Assembly (NCBI GenBank): GCA_030530185.1
Contig: JAUMVL010000025.1
Span: 1-14,018 of the forward strand
From: Clostridia bacterium
GTDB taxonomy: Bacteria; Bacillota; Clostridia; Christensenellales; CAG-138
Direction of reading: 5' to 3'
Length of the DNA: 14,018 nucleotides
Every line of letters starts with the position of its first letter. The first letter of the stretch is position 1. The translations under genes were made by a program, and so were the position numbers. Under the pieces are notes generated by a model. That model saw only the letters and a program-made list of their open reading frames with translations. It did no database searches and was not told the DNA's origin. Below are positions 6,892 to 14,018 of the stretch, piece by piece.

Positions 6892-6932
6892 AAGGGAGCC
6901 GATGAGCAATCGCCGCAATCGGCTCCCTTTTT
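6892..6932 (+). terminator. Rho-independent terminator of the sigma/anti-sigma unit
   Basis: A perfect 10-bp stem (GGGAGCCGAT at 6894-6903 with ATCGGCTCCC at 6918-6927) has a 14-nt loop, followed by TTTTT. Two flanking A-T pairs extend it. It starts about 20 bp after the stop codon of the anti-sigma gene. Confidence 0.88.
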
Positions 6933-6949
6933 CGGGCGAATTTCGGTAT

Positions 6950-6964
6950 GCAACGCTCCGTTGC
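6950..6964. promoter_or_regulatory. Perfect 15-bp dyad upstream of the XRE gene promoter, candidate operator
   Basis: GCAACG (6950-6955), CTC, CGTTGC (6959-6964): perfect 6-bp arms with a 3-nt centre. It ends 11 bp before the predicted -35 box of the XRE regulator gene, a plausible autoregulatory site. The function is inferred from position only. Confidence 0.35.
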
Positions 6965-6975
6965 GCGGATATTGC

Positions 6976-7004
6976 TTGCAGTTTTTCGGCTGCTGTGCTA
7001 TGCT
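6976..7004 (+). promoter_or_regulatory. Promoter of the XRE regulator gene
   Basis: TTGCAG (6976-6981), a 17-nt spacer and TATGCT (6999-7004), with a TGn extension at 6996-6998. It lies 34 bp before the start codon. Assigned by eye. Confidence 0.55.
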
Positions 7005-7038
7005 TTTTTCAACGAACGAAAGTTGAGGGACAGCATCC

Positions 7039-7536
7039 ATGGAGCAAACACTCGGACAGCGGCTGAAAATGCTGCGGCAGCAAAAAGGGCTTACACAGGA
7101 ACAGCTTGCCGATCGGCTGCTGGTCACCCGTCAGGCGGTGGCGAAATGGGAGAACGACAACGGAACTCCCGATGTGGACAATTTGATGCGGCTTGCCGAT
7201 GCGTTCGGCATCTCACTCGATGCTTTGGTCGGACGGGACAACGCTGCACCGCAGTCTCCCGACGAGCCGGTCCGCGTGATCGTGGAACAGGCGGAATCCG
7301 CCTCGGAGTCGTCCGGTTGGAAGCGGTTCAAAAGCCGGCCGCAAGGGCATCTGATAGCGGGAATCTGTTTTCTGGTCGCATGGCTGATTTGGCTGGTTGT
7401 GCAGGGCAGCCTTTATGATTCTGTCGGTCCAGGCCCCGGTTGGGCGCTTGCGCTCTTTGCAGCGGTGGCTTCCCTTGGCGTCGGAGTCATCAATCTTATT
7501 CGTTACTTTCAAAAGCAGGCGAAGAAACAACCGTAA
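7039..7536 (+). CDS. XRE-family transcriptional regulator with C-terminal membrane spans
   Basis: This 165-residue protein has an N-terminal HTH_3/Cro-C1 DNA-binding domain (residues 4-65): LGQRLKMLRQQKGLTQEQLADRL, then VTRQAVAKWENDNGTPDVDNL and the closing FGISLDALVGRD, the common Bacillota form. A polar linker (about 66-103) leads to two hydrophobic segments, about 105-125 (IAGICFLVAWLIWLVVQG) and 132-155 (GWALALFAAVASLGVGVINLI), then a basic tail ending KKQP. It is therefore probably a membrane-tethered DNA-binding protein. The ATG at 7039 has GAGGGA 8 nt upstream. The gene has its own promoter and terminator, so it is monocistronic. The next gene is an ABC exporter, a possible target, but nothing in the sequence proves it. 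Confidence 0.9.
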   Translation: MEQTLGQRLKMLRQQKGLTQEQLADRLLVTRQAVAKWENDNGTPDVDNLMRLADAFGISLDALVGRDNAAPQSPDEPVRVIVEQAESASESSGWKRFKSRPQGHLIAGICFLVAWLIWLVVQGSLYDSVGPGPGWALALFAAVASLGVGVINLIRYFQKQAKKQP

Positions 7537-7560
7537 CGCAAAAAAGTCCGGATCACCTTT

Positions 7561-7593
7561 AGAAGCCCATCTTCCGGGCTTCTTTTCGTTTTT
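7561..7593 (+). terminator. Rho-independent terminator of the XRE gene
   Basis: An 8-bp stem (AGAAGCCC at 7561-7568 with GGGCTTCT at 7576-7583) has a 7-nt loop, followed by TTTTCGTTTTT. It lies 24 bp after the XRE stop codon. Confidence 0.87.
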
Positions 7594-7595
7594 AC

Positions 7596-7625
7596 TTGCC
7601 ATTTCCGATCGGTCTTTGTTATACT
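7596..7625 (+). promoter_or_regulatory. Promoter of the ABC transporter gene
   Basis: TTGCCA (7596-7601), an 18-nt spacer and TATACT (7620-7625), with a TGT extension just before the -10. The spacer contains the 8-bp palindrome CCGATCGG (7605-7612). The promoter begins immediately after the XRE terminator T-tract. Confidence 0.65.
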
Positions 7626-7646
7626 GTATTTATCCTATCAAGCTTC

Positions 7647-7652
7647 GAGGTG
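7647..7652 (+). promoter_or_regulatory. Ribosome binding site supporting a TTG start
   Basis: GAGGTG ends 4 nt before the TTG at 7657. The nearest in-frame ATG is 27 codons downstream, inside the first transmembrane helix, and has no comparable site before it. Confidence 0.65.
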
Positions 7653-7656
7653 TCCC

Positions 7657-9399
7657 TTGCAAAAAGATTTCTCCAAGAACGGGCTTTCCGTATTCCTGTC
7701 CTATTTCAAACCGCATTGGAAGCTGTTCACGATCGATATGCTCTGCGCGGCGGCGGTGTCGATCATCGACCTCGTATTCCCGATCGTGTCCCGCCGTTCG
7801 ATGCAGACGCTGCTTCCCAATCGCCTGTTTACGACGTTCTTCGTCGTGATTGCAATTCTCCTGTTGGCGTATGTGTTAAAATCGGTATTCACCTACATCA
7901 TTACCGTCGTCGGGCATGGCATGGGCGTGCTTGTCGAAGCGGATATGCGCAAGGATGTGTTCACGCACATCGAGGATCTGAGCTTCTCCTACTTTGACAA
8001 AAACCGCACCGGTGTTCTGATGTCGCGTGTGACGAACGATCTCTTTGACATCACCGAGCTGGCGCACCACGGTCCGGAGAACCTTTTGATCTGTTCGCTG
8101 ACGATTCTCGGCGCATTGATCGTGATGTTTATGATTCGCTGGGAGCTTGCGCTCGTCATCACCTTGATGCTTCCGCTGCTGATGGGCTTTACGCTCTGGC
8201 AGCGGCGGTCGATGCGCACGGCGTCGGTTGAGGTGCGCAAAAAGACCGCGGAAATCAACGCTGCCATCGAAAGCGGCATTTCGGGCGTGCGCACGGCCAA
8301 AGCCTTTGCGAATGAGAACGAAGAAGCCAAGAAGTTCGATCTTGCCAACGGCATTTTCAAAACTGCCAAACGCGACTATTACAAAGCCATGGGGCGGTTC
8401 CAAAGCGGCATGGAGTTTTCGACCAGCGCTTTACAGGTCATCGTGATCGGCGTCGGCGGCCTTCTCATCATGCTCGACAAGATGGACTACATCGATCTCA
8501 TCACCTTCACACTGTATGTGTCGGCGTTCCTTTCCCCGCTGCGCAAGCTCGTGATGTTCATGGAGCAGTACACGCAGGGCGCGGCAGGTTTTGAACGGTT
8601 CCTCGAGATCATGCGCACCGCGCCGGAAATTTCGGATGCGCCGGATGCCAAGATGCTGGAGAATGTGAAGGGCGAGATCCGTTACGATCACGTGACGTTC
8701 CGCTACGGCAACGGACCGGAGGTTGTCAAGGACATCAATCTTGTCATCCGCCCCGGTGAAAGCCTTGCGCTGGTCGGGCCTTCAGGCGGCGGCAAAACGA
8801 CGCTGTGCCATCTGCTCCCCCGTTTCTATGATGTCACAAGCGGTTCCGTGTCCGTAGACGGACAGGATGTGCGCAGTGTGACGCAGGACAGCCTGCGCCG
8901 CGCGATCGGCATCATTCAGCAGGATGTATTCATGTTTGCCGGCACCGTGCGCGAAAACATTCGCTACGGCCGTCCCGACGCAACGGATGCCGAGGTTGTC
9001 GTCGCCGCGCAGATGGCGGAGATTCACGATGAAATCATGCAGATGCCGAACGGCTACGATACCTACATCGGGGAACGCGGGGTGATGCTTTCGGGCGGGC
9101 AGAAACAGCGGCTTTCGATCGCGCGCGTCTTCTTGAAAAATCCGCCGATCCTGATCCTCGACGAAGCGACGAGCGCGCTCGATTCCGTGACCGAGCAGCG
9201 CATTCAGGCAAGCCTCGATCAGCTCTGCAAGGGACGCACGAGCATCATCATTGCGCATCGTCTGTCCACCGTTCGCAACGCAACGCGGATTGCGGTCGTC
9301 GAGGGCGAGCGGATTGTCGAGGAAGGCACGCATGCCGAACTGATGGAAAAGCACGGCGCGTATGCAAGGCTGCGCCTTGCGCAAAGTCTTTCGGAATAA
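7657..9399 (+). CDS. ABC transporter, fused permease and ATP-binding half-transporter (MsbA/BmrA-like exporter)
   Basis: This 580-residue type I (type IV-fold) exporter half would work as a dimer to extrude an unknown substrate such as a lipid, drug or peptide. Residues 1-310 form the membrane domain, with about six hydrophobic segments (about 17-40, 58-82, 139-158, 162-182, 255-272 and 280-297). The ATPase domain shows Walker A GPSGGGKTT (about 374-382), the Q-loop IIQQDVFMFAGTVRENIRYG, signature LSGGQKQRLSIAR (about 478), Walker B ILILDEATSALD with the catalytic Glu (about 498-510) and the H-loop IIAHRLSTV (about 531). All ATPase motifs are canonical, so a homodimer is plausible; no partner half-transporter lies in the window. 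The start is TTG at 7657, set by GAGGTG and by the family's usual N-terminus (FLSYFKPHWK). It has its own promoter and terminator. Confidence 0.93.
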   Translation: MQKDFSKNGLSVFLSYFKPHWKLFTIDMLCAAAVSIIDLVFPIVSRRSMQTLLPNRLFTTFFVVIAILLLAYVLKSVFTYIITVVGHGMGVLVEADMRKDVFTHIEDLSFSYFDKNRTGVLMSRVTNDLFDITELAHHGPENLLICSLTILGALIVMFMIRWELALVITLMLPLLMGFTLWQRRSMRTASVEVRKKTAEINAAIESGISGVRTAKAFANENEEAKKFDLANGIFKTAKRDYYKAMGRFQSGMEFSTSALQVIVIGVGGLLIMLDKMDYIDLITFTLYVSAFLSPLRKLVMFMEQYTQGAAGFERFLEIMRTAPEISDAPDAKMLENVKGEIRYDHVTFRYGNGPEVVKDINLVIRPGESLALVGPSGGGKTTLCHLLPRFYDVTSGSVSVDGQDVRSVTQDSLRRAIGIIQQDVFMFAGTVRENIRYGRPDATDAEVVVAAQMAEIHDEIMQMPNGYDTYIGERGVMLSGGQKQRLSIARVFLKNPPILILDEATSALDSVTEQRIQASLDQLCKGRTSIIIAHRLSTVRNATRIAVVEGERIVEEGTHAELMEKHGAYARLRLAQSLSE

Positions 9400-9409
9400 A
9401 CCGATTCCC

Positions 9410-9445
9410 ACGCCGCAGCAAAAAGCGCTGCGGCGTTTCCTTTTT
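9410..9445 (+). terminator. Rho-independent terminator of the ABC transporter gene
   Basis: A perfect 10-bp stem (ACGCCGCAGC at 9410-9419 with GCTGCGGCGT at 9427-9436) has a 7-nt A-rich loop, followed by TTCCTTTTT. It starts 11 bp after the stop codon. Confidence 0.88.
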
Positions 9446-9454
9446 GGCTTTGGA

Positions 9455-9469
9455 CTTGCAAAGTGCAAG
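9455..9469. promoter_or_regulatory. Dyad over the -35 box of the DUF1015 gene, candidate operator
   Basis: CTTGCA (9455-9460), AAG, TGCAAG (9464-9469): a perfect 15-bp dyad whose left arm contains the -35 box TTGCAA. A protein bound here would block RNA polymerase. The regulator is unknown; the interpretation is inferred from position. Confidence 0.45.
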
Positions 9470-9484
9470 GAAATCTCGTATAAT
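9456..9484 (+). promoter_or_regulatory. Promoter of the DUF1015 gene
   Basis: TTGCAA (9456-9461), exactly 17 nt, then consensus TATAAT (9479-9484). It is the closest match to a housekeeping sigma-A promoter in the window. Initiation near 9491 gives a leader of about 45 nt. Confidence 0.8.
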
Positions 9485-9536
9485 AAAAGCAGGCATTTAT
9501 GCGGTGCCCAAAAACAGCATATCGGAGGGATCCACT

Positions 9537-10850
9537 ATGTATGAGAACAGCATTGGCGTACTGGTACCGAACGTAATGCTCCCGCCCAAGGGAACAGACT
9601 TTTCCAAGTGGGCCGTCGTTGCATGTGATCAGTTCACCTCGCAGCCCGAATACTGGCAGCAGGCAAGGGACTATATCGGCTCTGCCCCGTCCACGCTCGA
9701 TCTGATCCTGCCCGAAGCGTTTTTGGGCAAACCCGATGAAGCCGATCGAATTGCAAACATCCGCCGGCACATGCGGGATTATCTCGCAAAAGGGGTGCTG
9801 ACGACGCTTCCGCAGGGCTTTGTGCTCGTTCGCCGCAGCGCCGCCGGCAATACGCGAAACGGCTTGGTTCTGGCGCTCGACCTGGAATGTTATGATTATA
9901 ATAAGGGTTCGACCACGCTGATTCGCGCGACCGAGGGAACGATTGTTTCCCGCATTCCTCCACGGCTTCGCATTCGCGAGGGCGCACCGGTTGAGCTCCC
10001 GCATATCCTGGTATTGATTGACGACCCGAACCGCACGGTCATCGAGCCGCTGATTGCAAAGGCCGATACGCTCGAGCCGTTGTACGACACCGATCTGATG
10101 CTGGACGGCGGTCATATCACCGGATGGCTCGTGGACGACGAAGCCGATATCAACGGTGTGCTGAAAGCGCTCGAAGCATTGACCGATCCCGATGCGTTCC
10201 GCGCAAAGTACGGCGATCACGCGCCGCTGCTGTTTGCAATGGGCGACGGCAACCACAGCTTTGCGACAGCCAAAGCAAACTGGGAAAAGGTCAAAGCCAC
10301 GCTGTCCGAAACCGAGCGTGCAAATCACCCGGCGCGCTATGCGCTTGTTGAGATCGAAAACGTCCATGACGAAGGTATTCTCTTTGAGCCGATCCACCGC
10401 GTGGTCTTCGGGCTCGGCGGCAAGGCAGGCATCGAAGCGATCCTGCAAAAGCTGAAAGAACAGAACGGGGATGCCGCAGTCGCATACGGCGATCCGAAGG
10501 AAGCCGCAGGCGGCAAAACGCATGTGATTCCGTTCTTTACCGACGGACTCTGCGGCACCTTCACGGTGTCCGGCTGCACGCAGCAGCTTGCCGTCGGCAC
10601 GCTGCAAAACGCGATCGACGCAGTACTGAAGGAAACGCCCTCCGCCGAGGTGGATTACATCCACGGCGCAGACGTTGTGAAAGAGCTTTCCGCAAAGCCG
10701 GATGCGATGGGCTTTTTGCTCCCCGCGATGCAAAAGAGCGAACTGTTCCCGACCGTCGTGTTCGACGGAGCGCTGCCCCGCAAAACGTTCTCGATGGGGG
10801 AAGCGAACGAAAAGCGCTACTACCTTGAGTGCCGTAAGATTGAACCGTAA
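9537..10850 (+). CDS. DUF1015 family protein, function unknown
   Basis: This 437-residue protein fits the DUF1015 family (COG4198), which is widespread in anaerobes and has no established reaction that I know of. Recognisable features are the N-terminal PNVMLPPKGTDFSKWAVVACDQF (about residues 11-33), the central MGDGNHSFATAK motif (235-246), which is the family hallmark, and the later DEGILFEPIHRVVFG with His-Arg at 287-288. No signal peptide or membrane span is visible, so it should be cytoplasmic. The ATG at 9537 is chosen because GGAGGG lies 7 nt upstream; the frame is open further back but would overlap the promoter. The next gene, 71 bp downstream, is aspartate kinase; amino-acid genes have been noted beside this family, so a role in amino-acid metabolism is possible but unproven. 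Confidence 0.88.
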   Translation: MYENSIGVLVPNVMLPPKGTDFSKWAVVACDQFTSQPEYWQQARDYIGSAPSTLDLILPEAFLGKPDEADRIANIRRHMRDYLAKGVLTTLPQGFVLVRRSAAGNTRNGLVLALDLECYDYNKGSTTLIRATEGTIVSRIPPRLRIREGAPVELPHILVLIDDPNRTVIEPLIAKADTLEPLYDTDLMLDGGHITGWLVDDEADINGVLKALEALTDPDAFRAKYGDHAPLLFAMGDGNHSFATAKANWEKVKATLSETERANHPARYALVEIENVHDEGILFEPIHRVVFGLGGKAGIEAILQKLKEQNGDAAVAYGDPKEAAGGKTHVIPFFTDGLCGTFTVSGCTQQLAVGTLQNAIDAVLKETPSAEVDYIHGADVVKELSAKPDAMGFLLPAMQKSELFPTVVFDGALPRKTFSMGEANEKRYYLECRKIEP

Positions 10851-10868
10851 CCCCCTGCGCAGGCTCAC

Positions 10869-10895
10869 GCGGGAGGGGCTGTTCCCTCCCGCTTT
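10869..10895 (+). terminator. Hairpin after the DUF1015 gene, probable weak terminator
   Basis: A perfect 9-bp GC-rich stem (GCGGGAGGG at 10869-10877 with CCCTCCCGC at 10884-10892) has a 6-nt loop. Only TTTATAAT follows, so the U-tract is short and some read-through into the aspartate kinase gene is possible. Confidence 0.6.
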
Positions 10896-10900
10896 ATAAT
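10895..10900 (+). promoter_or_regulatory. Possible -10 box for the aspartate kinase gene
   Basis: A consensus TATAAT directly follows the hairpin, 21 bp before the start codon at 10922. No -35 box is visible at 16-18 nt upstream, where the GC-rich hairpin stem lies. It may be chance. Confidence 0.3.
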
Positions 10901-10921
10901 GACTCCCCGCGAGGAAATGCT

Positions 10922-12232
10922 ATGATCAAAACCGTAAAATTCGGCGGAAGCTCCTTGGCCGATGCCGCACAATTCCAAAAAGTCCGAGACATCGTGCTGG
11001 CCGACGATTCCCGTCGGTATGTTGTCGTATCCGCACCCGGCAGGCGCTATAAGGGCGACGACAAGATTACCGATCTGTTATATGAGTGTCAGAGCCTTGC
11101 GCAGAGCGGCGCACCGTTTTCGCACGTATTCGGACGCATTGAACGTCGCTTTTTGCAGATCCGCGACAAGCTGAAACTGAATGTTGATCTGAAAGCGCGT
11201 CTTTCCGACATCTATCACATGATCGAAAGCGGCGCAAGCCCCGACTACGCCGCCAGCCGCGGCGAGTATCTGAATGCGCTCTTAATGGCGGATTACCTCG
11301 GCTACCGCTTCGTCGACGCGTCCGAGCTGATCTGCTTTCACGACGACGGCACCTATGACGATGAAGCAACGCAGTCGCGCGCTCGCATGCTGAAAAAGTT
11401 TGACCGTGTCGTGATCCCGGGCTTCTACGGCAAACGGCATGACGGAAGCGTCCGCACCTTCTCACGCGGGGGCAGCGACATCACGGGATCCATCATCGCC
11501 CGCGCGACCGAATCCGATCTGTACGAGAACTGGACCGATGTGGACGGCTTTCTGATGGCCGATCCGCGCATTGTTCCCGAGGCAAAGGTAATCGACACCG
11601 TGACGTACTCGGAGCTGCGCGAGCTGAGCTACATGGGCGCAACCGTACTGCACGAGGATTCGATTTTCCCGGTCCGCAAGGCGCGTATTCCGATCAACGT
11701 TCGCAACACCAACCGACCCGAAGCCAAGGGAACGATGATCGTTCCCGATGTGATGAGCGTCCCCGACCGATCCTGTCCTCTGACCGGCGTCGCCGGGAGC
11801 CGCGGTTTTACGGTCATCACGCTGCAAAAGGATAACATGAACTCCGAGCCGGGCTTTGCCTACCGTCTTTGCGGGATCTTTGCCAGGCACAACGTTTCGC
11901 TCGAGTGCATGCCCTGCGGCATCGATACGATGTCAATCGTTGCCTCCGACGAGCAGCTCAAAGGCAAGATGGATGCAATCTACCATGACATCATGGCCGA
12001 GTGTGTTCCGGATACCGTTGAGATTGCAAGCTGTATCGCGCTGATTGCCTCCGTCGGCATCGGCATGGTGCGAAGCCGCGGCGTCGCCGCAAGCCTTTTT
12101 TCCGCGCTCTCCGATGCCGGTATCAACATCCGCATCATCGACCAGGGCACCAATGAAATGAACATTATCATCGGTGTCGAGCAGCGCGATTTTGAAAACG
12201 CGATCAAAGCGATCTACCTCCAGTTCGCCTGA
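10922..12232 (+). CDS. lysC: Aspartate kinase
   Basis: This enzyme phosphorylates L-aspartate, the first step towards lysine (and diaminopimelate for the cell wall), methionine and threonine. The 436-residue monofunctional protein begins KTVKFGGSSLA (catalytic Lys and Gly-rich loop, residues 3-13). It carries FSRGGSDITGSIIARA (about 180-195), the substrate and ATP-binding motif, and the NWTDVDGFLMADPR segment typical of the amino-acid kinase fold. The C-terminal third (about 286-435) holds two ACT domains; the second reads GIGMVRSRGVAASLFSALSDAGINI. These usually bind the feedback amino acid, but which one cannot be told from sequence. GAGGA lies 6 nt before the ATG. No other lysine or threonine gene is present, and no lysine riboswitch fits in the 71-bp upstream gap. 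Confidence 0.95.
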   Translation: MIKTVKFGGSSLADAAQFQKVRDIVLADDSRRYVVVSAPGRRYKGDDKITDLLYECQSLAQSGAPFSHVFGRIERRFLQIRDKLKLNVDLKARLSDIYHMIESGASPDYAASRGEYLNALLMADYLGYRFVDASELICFHDDGTYDDEATQSRARMLKKFDRVVIPGFYGKRHDGSVRTFSRGGSDITGSIIARATESDLYENWTDVDGFLMADPRIVPEAKVIDTVTYSELRELSYMGATVLHEDSIFPVRKARIPINVRNTNRPEAKGTMIVPDVMSVPDRSCPLTGVAGSRGFTVITLQKDNMNSEPGFAYRLCGIFARHNVSLECMPCGIDTMSIVASDEQLKGKMDAIYHDIMAECVPDTVEIASCIALIASVGIGMVRSRGVAASLFSALSDAGINIRIIDQGTNEMNIIIGVEQRDFENAIKAIYLQFA

Positions 12233-12247
12233 CTTTCAGACGTAACG

Positions 12248-12290
12248 AAAAAGCATCCGTCCCCGATCCGGGACGGATGCCGTTTCTTTT
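12248..12290. terminator. Bidirectional Rho-independent terminator between aspartate kinase and pullulanase
   Basis: A perfect 11-bp stem (GCATCCGTCCC at 12253-12263 with GGGACGGATGC at 12270-12280) has a 6-nt loop. On the plus strand CGTTTCTTTT follows; on the minus strand TTTTT follows (12252-12248). It lies 15 bp after the aspartate kinase stop and 6 bp after the pullulanase stop, so it can serve both converging genes. Confidence 0.85.
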
Positions 12291-12296
12291 GGAGCA

Positions 12297-14018
12297 TCAA
12301 TCTGCTGCGCCCAGCAAAATTGCCGTCTTGGCGGGAACGGTCACCGAGCCGGTGAACGTATCCGTCGTGTTCAAAAGGCCGTTCCACGTACCCTCCGGCA
12401 ACGGAAGCGTCAGCTCGCCATCGGTCGGGTTGGCGACAAGATATCCCTTCGCCTTCCCGTCCATGGTGTAGGTGACGGCAAGCGCATTGCCGTCCACCAC
12501 TTCTCCGGTCACCTCGCCGTTGCGGATCCAGTCGTATGTCTTGCGCAGCTCGATCAGGTAAGCATAGTATTTAACCGTCTCGTATGCGTTGCTGTGCGGG
12601 GTCAGCACGTCCCAATCAAGGTTGTTGACTGCGTCGGAGGACTTATAGCTGTTCTCGTCGCCGTCCTTGGTGCGGAGCATCTCCTCGCCGGCAAGCATGA
12701 ACGGCGTCCCCTTGCCCAGCAGCACGAGCGTTGCGCCGAGCCGGTTCATCTCAATCAGCTGTTCATCGGATGCATCCGGGACACCGTTTTTCAGAATATC
12801 CCACAGCGTGCGGTTATCGTGCGAGGACATATAGTTGATCAAAAGTGCATCGTTGACTTTGAAGCTCACCCCGATCGTGCTGTTGCCGCCGGTGACGCCG
12901 AACAGCACCTTATTGGCGTTCAGCTTGCTCGCATCACCGCTGATCCAGCCGATTGCCTTTGCATCGAACACGCTGCCCTTCAAGCCGTCGCGGATCGCAT
13001 CGTTGAATACCGCCACCGCACCGATTGCCCCTTCGGAGGCCGTCACCTTGTGAATGTTCGCCTGCGTTGCCATCAAATTCGGGTTCAGTGTGGACGTGCC
13101 GCCCGTCCAGCCTTCGCCGTATAGGATCGCCTGCGGATTGATCGCGTGCACCGCCTGTTCGATCGCCTGCATCGTGTCGATGTCATGTAAGCCCATCAGG
13201 TCGAAGCGGAAGCCGTCGATGTGGTACTCGGTCAGCCAATACACCACCGAGTCCACCATGAACTTTCGAAACATCGTCCGGTTCGACGCCGTCTCGTTGC
13301 CGCAGCCCGAGCCGTTGGAATTCTCGCCGGTCGAAGTGTAGCGATAGTAGTAATACGGCACGATCTTATTGAGGCTCGAATTGCCGTCATAGGTATGGTT
13401 ATAGACGACGTCCATGACGACCGCAAGGCCGTTTCGATGCAGCGCCTGCACAGCCTGTTTGAGCTCGTTCACGCGCACCTCGCCGTGATACGGATCGGTT
13501 GCATAGCTGCCCTCGGGTGCATTGTAATTCTTGGGATCATAGCCCCAGTTGAATTCGCCGTCTTTCGTCTCATCGACAGTTGCATAGTCATAGATCGGCT
13601 GGAAGTGCACATGCGTCACGCCGAGCTCCTTGAGATAATCGACGCCGACCGGCAGTCCGGCTTCATTGGTGAGCCCGGTTTCGGTCAAGGCAAGGTACTT
13701 ACCCGGATACTGCGATCCTGCGATCCGGTTTGAAAAATCGCGTACGTGCACCTCCCAAATGATCGCGTCCCGATAGGACTGCAGCCCCGGATCGAACGAT
13801 TCCTCCGCAAAGCCCGCAGGATCGGTCGCGTCGAGATCGATGACCATGCCGCGATTGCCGTTGACGCCGACCGCTTTGGCATACGGATCAACTGCCTCCT
13901 GCGTGCCGATGGATGTCGTAACCGTATAGGTGTAATACGTGCCCGCGCCGCAGTCCACGGTACTGCTCCATACGCCGCGATCGCCCTTTTCCATCGCAAC
14001 GGACGCCGTCGCATCCCC
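12297..14018 (-). CDS. pulA: Type I pullulanase (GH13), C-terminal part (cut by window edge)
   Basis: Pullulanase hydrolyses alpha-1,6 branches in pullulan, starch or glycogen-type glucans. The visible 573 residues start inside the N-terminal beta domain (GDATASVAMEKGDRGVWSS, CBM48-like) and run to the stop. The type I signature appears as FNWGYDPKNYN. GH13 motifs follow: DVVYNHT, DGFRFDLM with the nucleophile Asp (codon 13200-13202), YGEGW with the acid Glu (codon 13113-13115) and SSHDN with the transition-state Asp (codon 12816-12818). All three catalytic residues are intact. The C-terminus is a plain beta domain ending AILLGAAD, with no LPXTG anchor, SLH or extra carbohydrate-binding module. 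The start and any signal peptide lie beyond 14018, so secretion cannot be judged. It is convergent with the aspartate kinase gene. Confidence 0.94.
   Translation of the reverse strand, partial: GDATASVAMEKGDRGVWSSTVDCGAGTYYTYTVTTSIGTQEAVDPYAKAVGVNGNRGMVIDLDATDPAGFAEESFDPGLQSYRDAIIWEVHVRDFSNRIAGSQYPGKYLALTETGLTNEAGLPVGVDYLKELGVTHVHFQPIYDYATVDETKDGEFNWGYDPKNYNAPEGSYATDPYHGEVRVNELKQAVQALHRNGLAVVMDVVYNHTYDGNSSLNKIVPYYYYRYTSTGENSNGSGCGNETASNRTMFRKFMVDSVVYWLTEYHIDGFRFDLMGLHDIDTMQAIEQAVHAINPQAILYGEGWTGGTSTLNPNLMATQANIHKVTASEGAIGAVAVFNDAIRDGLKGSVFDAKAIGWISGDASKLNANKVLFGVTGGNSTIGVSFKVNDALLINYMSSHDNRTLWDILKNGVPDASDEQLIEMNRLGATLVLLGKGTPFMLAGEEMLRTKDGDENSYKSSDAVNNLDWDVLTPHSNAYETVKYYAYLIELRKTYDWIRNGEVTGEVVDGNALAVTYTMDGKAKGYLVANPTDGELTLPLPEGTWNGLLNTTDTFTGSVTVPAKTAILLGAAD

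Noticed and set aside
5935..6918. 327-codon minus-strand open frame opposite the anti-sigma gene
   Set aside because: Low-complexity antisense product. The opposite frame has the better start, ribosome binding site and topology.
9219..10868. Long open frame (549 codons) on the minus strand opposite the DUF1015 gene and the end of the ABC gene
   Set aside because: It lies wholly opposite well-supported genes, has no recognisable domain and an Arg/Cys-rich composition, and arises from GC-rich third positions on the coding strand.
10851..10921. Lysine riboswitch before aspartate kinase
   Set aside because: The gap is only 71 bp, far too short for the lysine aptamer, and is filled by a simple hairpin.
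1..14018. CRISPR arrays, toxin-antitoxin pairs, transposases, phage genes, tRNA or rRNA genes
   Set aside because: No regularly spaced repeats, no mobile-element proteins and no structural RNA genes could be found by reading both strands.

Overview
This 14-kb window looks like core chromosome from an anaerobic, fermentative member of the Bacillota, probably a fairly GC-rich Clostridia lineage (Oscillospiraceae-like). The lineage is inferred from protein style, not from any search. Supporting signs are AGGAGG-type ribosome binding sites, an acetate fermentation operon (pta-ackA), a TmcAL tRNA-modification gene, a membrane-anchored XRE regulator, a DUF1015 protein and a type I pullulanase. I see no rRNA, tRNA, CRISPR array, IS element, phage gene or integration site.

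Layout. Positions 1-910 (minus) hold the N-terminal half of a RecJ-like exonuclease that runs off the left edge. The pta-ackA operon (3259 to 1046, minus) makes ATP and acetate from acetyl-CoA and ends at a strong terminator. Divergent to it is tmcAL (3357-4559, plus), whose product uses acetate and ATP to acetylate a tRNA cytidine. The two units share a short promoter region in which the two -10 elements form an inverted repeat. Next is a two-gene ECF sigma/anti-sigma unit (4704-6873) with an 11-bp overlap, a probable autoregulated ECF promoter and a near-perfect 26-bp palindrome in its leader. The anti-sigma protein has one membrane span and a very large outer domain of unknown ligand.

Three single-gene units follow, each with a promoter and a terminator: an XRE regulator with two membrane spans (7039-7536), a type I ABC exporter half-transporter with a TTG start (7657-9399), and a DUF1015 protein (9537-10850) whose -35 box lies inside a perfect dyad. 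An aspartate kinase (10922-12232) closes the plus-strand block. It converges on a pullulanase (12297 to beyond 14018, minus), with a bidirectional terminator between them.

The genes form separate housekeeping and regulatory units rather than one system. The least-described items are the ECF/anti-sigma pair with its sensor domain and leader palindrome, the promoter dyads, and the DUF1015 protein. No defence or biosynthetic cluster is present. No intergenic stretch exceeds 300 bases.
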